From NCBI GenBank assembly GCA_032207245.1, contig CM063507.1, positions 90,865,437-90,929,436 on the forward strand: a stretch of DNA of 64,000 nucleotides, read 5' to 3'. The notes beneath the pieces were generated by a model, which did not search any database, was not told the DNA's origin, and worked only from the letters and a program-made list of their open reading frames with translations. Both the position numbers and the translations under genes were made by a program. This document shows positions 14,660-25,200 of this stretch, piece after piece. Every line of letters starts with the position of its first letter. Positions within the stretch are counted from its first letter, which is position 1. This stretch comes from Pardosa pseudoannulata. Its lineage: Eukaryota; Arthropoda; Arachnida; Araneae; Lycosidae.

Positions 14660-16738
14660 ACATCGCATCGAAGGAAAATGCAAAGTCCTTAAAAACACGT
14701 GCACCAAAGAAAATAAAATTAGTAGAGCCATCGAGCAGCGAAATACCTTTGAGGAGAAATAAATCACATTTAGTTGGTCAATTCACATAAACGGTCTACA
14801 AATCGTGAAAATTTGAGACATTACCCCGAAAAGTTGTTAAATATGTTGGAGTGAAAACTTTTTACCTATCGTAAGTCGATATGTTTTCCTTCTGGCCATG
14901 CTCACTAATTTTAAAATAGAATAAATTAAATTTAAGGCAGACGCACATTAACGACTATCCACCCCCATTTGATCACTAATATTTTCATTCGCTATAGTAT
15001 AATTAAATAATATGAACAGAAATCTTGATTAGGGGGTGGCATTAAGTTGAAAAGGATTTTGAAGCCAGACAGAGGAGTTTAAGAGAGAGTAATCTGAAAA
15101 ACTCTCGATATCTGAAATAAGGTCATGCAGCAATCGTCTTGCTTTATGAAACATTTTCAGATATAAATATGTACACAAATCAGTGGAATGTGTAATGGAA
15201 ATTCGACGTCCAAAATATTCTGATCTAACAAGACAAACAGCTACGAATGTAGCGAATACAGAAAGAAAACCAATGATTTTAAAGAACAGGACTTTAAATT
15301 ATTGCCTGTGGTCATCACACAAGAACTTAGCAGATTACATGCAATCTGATCACCAGTCTTACGATAAAAACTGGTCTTTAAAACGGAAGAAGCAGATATA
15401 CAAACAAATGCAATGAGCTGAATCTAATATTGCAAAGACCAGACGTCAGGAAGTCACGAGCTAGCAAACTGTAAGGAAACGTTTATAAACACTTATCGTT
15501 TTTATAAACGTTTATAAAAACGATTTGAAATGATTCAGTTATATAACAAAGTTTAAAAAAATCAATATCAGAATTATTGCTAAGTAGAGCAGACAAAACA
15601 AAAATCAAGCGCTTGGACAGTTTTTCTTAAATAGTACCAATACAATAAAAAGGATTTGAAAAGGAGCAGTGAAAACGAAGGCTCTTTGATAATCGTATCC
15701 TTAGTATCCAGAGTATTCCGATTACTGTCTTCTCATAACATTTTCTCTCCCTCCTCCATTTCCCTCTGCTTTTGCCTAACATGCAGAATCAAAAGTTTGA
15801 TTTTAATTAATACTTGTTAAATTATTTTTAAGTAATTCTGACCATATTAAAAAACTCATTTGAAAACAAGAACATCAGTTATAAATTTACACACTATTTT
15901 CGTCATTTATACAAAGTTTGTTTTTCAAAACTACAAGTATTGCCCCAATTCAAATATTTGCTTTACATATAAGTCAGCATTCTAATTAAGGGGTGAAATC
16001 TTTATGATTTTTTCTTATTTAATCAATTATATTTGCAAAAAACTTATATTATCCAATAGAAAAACATTTGTCTCCAACAGATATGCAGCTATTTTTTGTC
16101 CGATTAAAATCCCACATAAATTTTTTGAAATTACAAAACGATTTTAATTTAGATTACTTTCTCGCTGCTAAATTTATTTCTCGAATATCAACCAACCCAA
16201 TTGATGTTTAAATAACTAGAGAGTCTAGCACATCTTCATTTTAATGAATTACTCAGTGGCAAAGTCACAGTGACTTCATTTATATTGGCCAGGTATAGAT
16301 AAAGTCACTCCGATTTATGCCCTAAAATTTGACTTGATAGAACAGAAGAATTCAGTTATAAAGCACGAGATTTATCGCTTTTCTTATAATCCTATCGACG
16401 TATTTAGATTTTCCTGTTCTTCATTTAATCAACAGTGCTGTTCTAAGAATTTTGATTCATAAGAAATTAATCGCATTAAAATATTATCACTTATTGTTTA
16501 ATGATTTAACTAGTACTCCGAGTATTTTAAAGGATTGAGATCATTTCGCTCTATCCATGTCAAAATAGCTTCTTTATTTCTCCTCATTTGATCTTTTTCT
16601 CATCTGAAAAGCTCATTTTCTAGATCGGTTTTGTTTTAAAGCATGTATTGAAAGTATTTCGAAGGAGGATAAAAAATTGTAAAGGTGAAGAATTTGAAAC
16701 TTTCATATTAGACAAAAGTTACTTTTTGTGAACTTTTA
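14660..16738. other. AT-rich intergenic DNA
   Basis: No gene recognised. The 77-codon frame at 15183-15416 (+) has no motif that I know. A short direct and inverted cluster (cgtttataaa / tttataaacg) lies at about 15480-15525. Confidence 0.5.
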
Positions 16739-16742
16739 TCAA

Positions 16743-19212
16743 CCCATTTTATCCCATTGTCCTATTTAGAGGACAGCTGAAAAATATCAAGTGGAAATCG
16801 CTGTTTGTCGCAAATATTTTCTTAGCTGGAACATGTAGGGGTATGTATTAGCTTCTGCTAGCATGAGCTCTCCTCCTTCCCCTGGGCATTTTGTCTATTC
16901 ATCGCATTAGTGGGCGAGGTTTGTATCATCTCTTTGTGGTTGCATAATTCTTTTTCAGTTTACTTTAGACATTTCGTTGGGCATTTTTTAGGTAATAGTA
17001 CTCTTTCGTTATAATCCTGGTGGTAAATTAGAGTTATTTTATTATTAGGTGGGTTCTAGCTCATTTTTTCAATGTCCTCTAAATAGGAGAGTGGGATGAT
17101 AAGTATGCAATTGACGCATACTTTCTAACTAAGAGTAAAAAAGAATATCCCTTCTAGTGTTTTACTCCTGCTGAGTTATGTCAGTAAAAAGGTATTCGAA
17201 ATTAGAGGACGCATTGGATTTTCTAAATAGTTTAGATTCAGATGAGAGCTAAGTTGAAATTGCTGTTTTATCACCAGTTGCTAGTGAACTAACTGACGAA
17301 GATGAAGGGAATGAGAATGAAGTAAATACTGGTGATAGTATTATAAACGATGTTACTGGGTGTCTGGAGGCTAGAACTGGAGATACTTTATTGCCTGAAC
17401 CATCCACAATCTCTAGTGTTTCGATAACAAAGAACAAAAAAAAAAAAGTCTCAACGACTTCAGTCATCTTGGATAAAGGATAAGTCGCCGCAATACACAA
17501 AATGAAAAATACAGGCTGAATCAACTTCAAGCAACTTTCTCAAGCAGATGGAAACTGCAGTGAAAGACAAAACTATCAGAGCTTTGAGAAATTTTATTCC
17601 ACTGAAGTTAACGATCTCATTGTAAAAGAAACTGTGCTATATTCAACAGATATAAAAAATGATTTCTTTACCACTGCTGATGAAATACGTGTTTTTGTAG
17701 GAATTTTGCTTTTAACTGGTTATTATTGAAATACCTGTGAACGTGACTACTGGTCAGATGCCGAAGACCTTGGCATTACCCTGGTGAAAAATGCCATGTC
17801 ACGATACCGCTTCCAAAAGTTGAAATCTTTTTTACACTTTGTCGACAATGGAACTGTAAGTCAGCATGCCCAGGATAAATCCTTCAAAGGAAAACCTTTG
17901 TTTCTCATACTGAATAATAATTTTGTAAAATTTGGACACTTCTCTGCAATTCTAACCATTGCTGAAATGATCATGATGTATTACGGTAAGAATAGATTGA
18001 AACAGTTTATCCGATGCAAGCCAAATCGTTTTGGATATAAACTTTGGGCTCTGTGGAAGCGAGGGATATTGTTTGACAATTTTTCCCTCTATTTGCGGTG
18101 AAGAAGCTGATACAAGAAATGATACTCCCCTAGGCACTCGGGTTGTGATGGAACTAACTGAGAATATCGCGAATCAAGCTACACTTTATAATTTGAAAAC
18201 TGTTTTACCAGCATTGGTATTTTGAAAAGTATGTGAACAGGATCTTCCAGCTACAGGAACCATACGAGAAAATCGGATAAACCACGAAAGTCCTCTAAAA
18301 AATCTAAGTCTATGCGGAAAAAAGAAAGAGGCACGTCTCATTTTGCATTTGACGAGATCTCCGAAGATTTCCCTGGCGCGATGGAATGACAATAGTACTG
18401 TTACTGTGGCTACAAATTTCAGTACGTTAGAACCATTTTTTGATGGGAAAAGGCGAGGAAAAGGACACAAAGATAAAGTTAAAGTATATGCCGAATTTGA
18501 TAAATTCTACAAACAAACATACGGGCATCACCAAGACTAGTTTGCTGGACTTCGTGGGAAAAAGTGATACTAGCCACTTTTTATACGTTCATTGGACATG
18601 GCTATGGTAAACGCGTGGATAATTCACAAAACTCTCAACAAAAATGAAGCCATAAACTTGAAGGAGTTCCGAAGAGTTGTAACAGCAGTGTATCTAAAAA
18701 CATATGTGATAAGAACAAGAGGTAGACCTAGGATCTCGACTGTACCTTCTGGTGCAAGAGGAGATGTCCGAAAAGATAGTGTTGGCCATTTTTTACTAAA
18801 GCGAGAAAAACAGCGCCCTTGTCCAAGAGAGGGATGCAAAGGAAAGTGAAAAACATACTGTGGGAAATGTGACTAAACAATTTGCAGGCTTGCTTTTGGC
18901 AGACCTTTCCACCAAGATTAAAGGAAAATTCAACTGAAAATTGAACTAATTTGTAAATAAGATGTTAAAATTCAAATAAAGTAAAGTTTTGTACTCGGAA
19001 ATTACTTTTCGTCTTTGAAGAAAACAGGAAAACATGCAAGTGGAAATTTTATCCCCATTATCCCAGTGTCTTATTTAGAGGACGGGTCAGATTTCTTATA
19101 TGAAATATATATTTTTTTTTCGAATTTTGTTATATTTCGTTTGTTTAGGTTGAATTATTTTTAGAAAACAATTCTTCTCAAATATGAACAAAATAAATTG
19201 GGATAAAACGGG
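16743..19212 (+). mobile_element. piggyBac-type DNA transposon, full length, inactive
   Basis: The right end is followed by TTAA at 19213-19216; the left has TCAA at 16739-16742, one change from the TTAA target. The ends are inverted repeats: ACCCATTTTATCCCA at the left against ACCCGTTTTATCCCA read inward from the right. Subterminal copies of tcctatttagaggac lie at about 16760 and, altered, at about 19070, with an inverted copy at about 17074. The length of about 2.47 kb is normal for autonomous piggyBac elements. The transposase within is broken, so this copy cannot move itself. Confidence 0.92.
17178..18959 (+). pseudogene. piggyBac transposase (DDE_Tnp_1_7 type), decayed
   Basis: The likely start is the atg at 17178 (MSVKRYSKLEDALDF), followed by an acidic N-terminus typical of the family. 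Recognisable blocks follow: the core near 17784-18060 with KQFIRCKPNRFGYKLWAL; a later block with WNDNSTVTVATNFST near 18380-18425; LDMAMVNAWI near 18600; and a Cys-rich C-terminal finger (CPREGCKGK, then YCGKCD) near 18820-18870. The frame is broken by several stops and frameshifts, for example at about 17220, 17730, 18060 and 18540. The first catalytic Asp, normally in an I-D-E-x-M context, reads Ala (TIAEMI; codon 17961-17963). It is therefore dead by both frame and active site. Confidence 0.9.
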
Positions 19213-19216
19213 TTAA

Positions 19217-21160
19217 TACGAGGTACATCCCTCCCCCCAATAGGTTAACATGAAGAGAGAAGAAACCAGATTGTTAGATAAGGAACATGTACTTAATCTA
19301 GTCTAATTTTGCTTGCGCTTCCATTTGCTTATTTCCCCAAGTACAAAGTTGCACATTGTGAAGCTAAGGATTAGATGTTTGTTTTCAATTTTCTGTGGCT
19401 TAACAATTTCGACTTTTTAAATAAAATGTTCTCTATTACTCAGGCTCGTTTTCAGAGGGCTCTTCTAGATGTGTTTAGAAACTAACACGTCATGATTCTT
19501 TTCGGAAATAAAGGATTGACACTCTAAAGTTTATAGATAAACGACATGAAATGGATCACCTTAATGAGTAATATTATCATTGGAACTCACTTCAAGGACT
19601 ACACCAAAAATGGCGAGAAAGATGTTCGTTCGAATCGGAAACAGTAAAGTACAACTGCCATGTTTCGTTTTTTGAGCTAAAAGGTTTTATGCGAATTCAG
19701 GGGTTAAACAGCCAGAAAATAATGACACATTTTAACGTGTGCAAGCATTCATTCAATCAATCAGCTGATGTGGTATACGTAGAATTTCGGTACTACAAGG
19801 CAGAGATTTGCATTTCGTGCACCATCCAGTTGATTTAAGAGAACTTATTTGTATTCAGTATTAAGAAAAAATATGAAACGTTTTTTAAAGTAATAGCGAT
19901 TTCAAGATTGACTTTAGGATGTGTTAATAGGGCTTTTATTTCAGTATAGAAATATCCTCTTTGACACATCTAAAATTAAGTTACTGAAAGCTGCAAATGC
20001 CAAAAGAAAATGCTACTCGTTATTTCGATATTATCTTAAACTATTTTTTTAAATTAACGAAACATTGTATTCCTCATTTTTTAGTAGATTTAGATTTTTT
20101 TTACACTAATATAGAGGAATTAAATACCCCTAATATCAGAACCTTGTAATAGCACACTATTTTTATATTTAAAAATTTTTTATCATTCCTTTGTTTAAAC
20201 TTTGAATTATTATCTTTGTAATGAATACTTATTGACAAACAATGACATTCAAAATTTACGTCGAATAACCAATAGCAGTAATTGAACTAAAAACTTAAAA
20301 CCCTAATTTTTTTTTAAAACTGAAAATCCATAATGCATTAATACTAAACTCTGATTAGCAACGATTTAGATACAACTATTTGTAATGAAAATATTAGGTA
20401 GGAATATTAGAAAGCGAAAACTGCTGCAAACATTCATTCCAGAAGATATATTTAAACAAGTTTTTCAGTATTGAAAGGCAATGCTGTAGCTACTGCGATA
20501 TAGTCTTAAATATAAAGTATAAGAAACTGGTTTACTCTTTTACATAATCCCTTGTTAAAAAAAAATAAGAGGTGCTATTGTTTTTATATAAAAAAATCCT
20601 AGAACATTTTATAAAAAATTTAGTCAAATTCATGATATATACACATATGAAATTTTTAAGGATTATTTTTGACATTAAAACTTTATGCTATTTTATACTG
20701 TAAAATGAATGCGTATTTTACCAAGAGAAACATTTCAAACTTATTTAAAATACTTCAGGGCATTTTACTGTAGAATATTTTTTCATCAATTATCATATTG
20801 AATGATTGTTCATTAGCCCCTAAATTTCTTTTTAACATCTTTGAATTTCTTTTAAAAAATTAACATTACAGTAAAGGCAAATTTAAATCCAACATAAAAT
20901 AATTTTTTGAATTGAGTATGTTTAAATGCTAAAAAGAAATTTAAATGAAAAAATTAGGAAAGGAGATTAAAATGAAATTACAATCTTGTACATACGTAAT
21001 TGATAGAAAATTGATTTTATCGATAAACATGAATTTTAAAGTACGCGAGTTTCCTTTAAATGTTATTTTTGAATTTTTAGAGAAAGAATAATTTTGACCT
21101 CAAAATGTACTTGTACTTCTGTTGACTTGTACTTCGTTCTGTTGACTTGATCTGTAAATG
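19217..21160. other. AT-rich intergenic DNA
   Basis: No gene or repeat recognised. Just before the minisatellite (about 21110-21170) a short run of tgtacttgtactt-like words repeats imperfectly. If the split gene on the minus strand ends near 21.5 kb, this stretch is its 3' flank. Confidence 0.5.
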
Positions 21161-21169
21161 TACTTGTAC

Positions 21170-21472
21170 TGCGAGACGGTTCCCCAGCCGTCGGTAGGCG
21201 AGACGGTTCCCCAGCCGTCGTAGGCGAGACGGTTCCCCAGCGTCGGTAGGCGAGACGGTTCCCCAGGCGTCGGTAGGCGAGACGGTTCCCCAGGCGTCGG
21301 TAGGCGAGACGGTTCCCCAGGCCGTCGGTAGGCGAGACGGTTCCCCAGGCCGTCGGTAGGCGAGACGGTTCCCCAGCCGTCGGTAGGCGAGACGGTTCCC
21401 CAGCCGTCGGTAGGCGAGACGGTTCCCCAGGCGCGTCGGTAGGCGAGACGGTTCCCCAGGCGTCGGTAGCCG
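21170..21472. repeat. GC-rich minisatellite, 27-bp unit, 11 copies
   Basis: The unit gagacggttccccagccgtc plus a ggtaggc linker repeats 11 times in very AT-rich DNA. Several units differ by one to three bases at the ccag/cgtc junction (ccagccgtc, ccaggcgtc, ccaggccgtc, ccagcgtc, ccaggcgcgtc). Read on the minus strand in one frame it gives PTAGEPSRL, the eight-residue repeat of the neighbouring coding array with one added Glu. It lies just beyond the predicted stop codons of that gene, so it is 3'UTR, flank or a lost coding segment. Confidence 0.93.
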
Positions 21473-21562
21473 CTAGATGGTGACGTCGGAGCAGGGGACA
21501 GGTGGGCGTTCAGTCCATGTCAGACCACTCGTCTGACGACTCCACCAAATCCAGATAGATGG

Positions 21563-21679
21563 CTAACGTCCTACTAACCATCTCCTGGGGTAGACGGCTG
21601 TAGGTGTAGCGGGGGCAGCGGCGTCGAAATGCCCGCATACCCTCTCATCATCTGGGATCCAGACCTGCACAGAGGCTGG
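21563..21679 (-). CDS. Exon 8 of the split gene (probable last exon)
   Basis: Acceptor gtctttttcag at the plus-strand ct 21680-21681. In the phase handed over by exon 7 it reads PASVQVWIPDDERVCGHFDA and stops at TAG (21565-21563) after 38 codons. A second frame through the same DNA reads RYTYSRLPQEMV and then an acidic end, SSDEWSDMD, stopping at 21510. That tail looks more protein-like, but it is blocked upstream by two adjacent TGA codons near 21650. A one-base error in this exon, or use of a downstream AG, would select it. I cannot decide which is real. Confidence 0.45.
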   Translation of the reverse strand, partial: PASVQVWIPDDERVCGHFDAAAPATPTAVYPRRWLVGR

Positions 21680-22217
21680 CTGAAAAAGACAAACGAATCA
21701 ACGTTAGAATAAATCGAGATGCATCGTACATTATTGCGACATAAAAATATCAATAAAGAAACGCAACAAGTCGAAACATTCCATTATAGATACGCAACTT
21801 GCGGCATAAATCAATAGTTTAAACCTCATTTAACCTAGGTATGGCCAAACCCACAAAAACAACGAAACTAAAGTAATACACAAATATAAGCATTTGATAT
21901 AATCAATATAATATTTAATTCATTTATTGATTATTATCTACATTTAAGTAGACTTATTTTGTGAATAATATTTAATAATTATGCAATATTTTCAGTTTTC
22001 ACCTGCACGAAATTTTCTTGTACGGCGAAATAATAGCATTTTATTTTAGATTTAAAACTAGAAATAAAAGAATGAAGGATATCTAAAGACATCGAGTGGC
22101 GGTCTAAGGGGTTGGATGATACGTTTAGTCTCCAGAGTTCGATTATTCGAAATCTACTGCAGGCATAAATATTCACATCCGTTTGAATCAGCCAGAAAGA
22201 ATTACTTCCGGTTTTAT

Positions 22218-22290
<73 letters not shown>

Positions 22291-25200
22291 TAATAAATTT
22301 ACTTTTTTTATTTTAAGCTGATTTGTTACTTTTAATTTAGCTTTTTTTGGTTTATTATCTTATTCTTAAGTCTATAGCCTATTAGAACCTGTGGTTGAAT
22401 TTAGTACTTAAATATTTTACACAGCGCAACCAAAGTAATACTTGGTCTTTGTGAATTACCAAAATAAATACCACTATACATTTGATCACAGGTTAATACC
22501 TAAATATAAACGAGGGCTAACTATTTATACAGCTGAATAGAGACCTTATTTTTACACTTGCACTTTTATACTCTCATACGCAATATTATTCATGCATGTC
22601 ATACAATCTAAAAGCGGATTTCGAATCTCTGCTTTAAAAACTGGAACCGAAGATATTAAAAAATGATGACCCGTGTTTAAGGTAATGTAGACTGGCAATT
22701 TTTTTTTCAATTAATAATTATATTTTGAATTCAAATATTCCAGATAGAAGATAGTTTTGAAATGTTACTCACATCATAACCCCTGTCTCCGTGAGGGAAG
22801 GCGGCGCGGTAGTCAAACTCCCTTGGCCCAGCAGCTGGCTCATCGTCGGAGTCGACTAAAGGTGGTGACGGGCCTGCCGTCGGAGGTCGGGACGGCCCTG
22901 CCGTCGGGAGTAGTGACGGCCCTGCCGTCGGGAGTAGTGACGGCCCTGCCGTCGGGAGTCGGGACGGCCCTGCCGTCGGGAGTCGAGGCCCTGCCGTCGG
23001 GAAGTCGGGACGGCCCTGCCGTCGGAGTCGGGACGGCCCTGCCGTCGGACGTGACGGCCTGCCGTCGGGAGTCGGGACGGCCCTGCCGTCGGGAGTCGGG
23101 ACGGCCCTGCCGTCGGGAGTCGGGACGGCCCTGCCGTCGGGAGTCGGGACGGCCCTGCCGTCGGGAGTCGGGACGGCCCTGCCGTCGGAAGTCGGGACGG
23201 CCCTGCCGTCGGAAGTCGGGACGGCCCTGCCGTCGGGAGTCGGGACGGCCCTGCCGTCGGGAGTCGGGACGGGCCTGCCGTCGGAGGTCGGGACGGCCCT
23301 GCCGTCGGGAGTAGTGACGGCCCTGCCGTCGGGAGTCGGGACGGCCCTGCCGTCGGGAGTCGGGACGGCCCTGCCGTCGGGAGTCGGGACGGCCCTGCCG
23401 TCGGGAGTCGGGACGGCCCTGCCGTCGGGAGTCGGGACGGCCCTGCCGTCGGGAGTAGTGACGGCCCTGCCGTCGGGAGTCGGGACGGCCCTGCCGTCGG
23501 GAGTCGGGACGGCCCTGCCGTCGGGAGTCGGGACGGCCCTGCCGTCGGAAGTCGGGACGGCCCTGCCGTCGGAAGTCGGGACGGCCCTGCCGTCGGAAGT
23601 CGGGACGGCCCTGCCGTCGGAAGTCGGGACGGCCCTGCCGTCGGAAGTCGGGACGGCCCTGCCGTCGGAAGTCGGGACGGCCCTGCCGTCGGAAGTCGGG
23701 ACGGCCCTGCCGTCGGGAGTAGTGACGGCCCTGCCGTCGGAAGTAGTGACGGCCCTGCCGTCGGGAGTAGTGACGGCCCTGCCGTCGGGAGTAGTGACGG
23801 CCCTGCCGTCGGGAGTCGGGACGGCCCTGCCGTCGGGAGTCGGGACGGCCCTGCCGTCGGAGTCGTGACGGCCCTGCCGTCGGAAGTCGTGACGGCCCTG
23901 CCGTCGGAAGTCGGGACGGCCCTGCCGTCGGAAGTCGGGACGGCCCTGCCGTCGGAAGTCGGGACGGCCCTGCCGTCGGAAGTCGGGACGGCCCTGCCGT
24001 CGGAAGTCGTGACGGGCCTGCCGTCGGAAGTCGTGACGGGCCTGCCGTCGGAAGTCGTGACGGGCCTGCCGTCGGAAGTCGTGACGGGCCTGCCGTCGGA
24101 AGTCGTGACGGGCCTGCCGTCGGAAGTCGTGACGGGCCTGCCGTCGGAAGTCGTGACGGGCCTGCCGTCGGAAGTCGTGACGGGCCTGCCGTCGGAAGTC
24201 GTGACGGGCCTGCCGTCGGGAGTAGTGACGGTCCAGCCGTCGACGGAGACGTCCCTGGTGGGGGCGCTGCTGCTGCTGCTGCTGCTGCGGCGGCGGCTGC
24301 TGCAAGCCGGGCTCGGCTCCTCGTCATGGGAGGCTGGCCTACCTGTAGAAACATACAATAATATTTAAAGATTTAATTAATAAGTAATAATAATAAATTT
24401 AATCTTGCTGCAGCAGATTTCAAACTCAGTCTGCAAAAGATCAAACTCAAGAAATATGCAAGTATTTGTAGCAGTAAAATACTTTCGCTACAAGCGAAAT
24501 ATAATCAACCCTTTGAAAGTTTCTTTTTTTCCAGAATTCGATGAAAAAATCGCATTCTTTTATTGCATATTTTTGTTCATTTTACATATTTAAGTAAAGA
24601 TATGTTATTAAAATTAACATTTTTAATATTTTTAAGCATTTATTACAACTTTCTTTCTTTCTATGAAAGCATCATAAAACTAAAGTTTACCTTTAGTCTC
24701 ATCGATATCCAAGTTAATTTTTGGAATTGCAGCGAAAGAAAATCTAGGAGGCACATCCGAATGATTATCACAATTTTAAAAAATTTTCTTGCTTGACTGA
24801 TTCCATCTGTACTACTCTACCAGAGTCACTACTATCCAAGTTATCTAGTAAACTTTCGCTACTATCATTTACAGATAATTCAGTTTGATTCCGAGTCACA
24901 GTTCGAAACGCAAGAAATTAGCTCCCTACTCTCTGAATTATCCATTATTAAAAGTAAAAATATATTATTCAACTCTTACACCAATAAAATTATCAGGCGG
25001 TTAGTATAGTATAACCAGAAAGCTATAGACTGAAAGATAACAATTAGTCTTCTCATACAAAACATGCGAAAAAAACCCGCGCTTTTGAACCAATCAGAGT
25101 AGAAAATAAAATAAATTGTAAACTATCATTTACTGGACATCTATACGAATAATTTGTTACTAAAATTGGAAAAAATACGGTACCATTATCGTAGACATGA

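Noticed and set aside
14480..14660. A functional tRNA gene from the B-box-like ggattcgaaccc complement
   Set aside because: The head cannot fold into a full cloverleaf, and it is followed by a body shared with five other copies, so it is a SINE.
22116..22316. 66-codon frame with an Ile/Tyr run
   Set aside because: Translation of the (AT)n microsatellite.
21170..24239. CRISPR-like arrays
   Set aside because: There are no unique spacers: the repeats are head-to-tail minisatellites, and the DNA is clearly eukaryotic.
22731..24358. Three overlapping 500-codon minus frames, and three plus frames, as separate genes
   Set aside because: All are readings of one 24-bp repeat. Only the frame entered from exon 6 by phase has independent support; plus frames have no flanking exon evidence.
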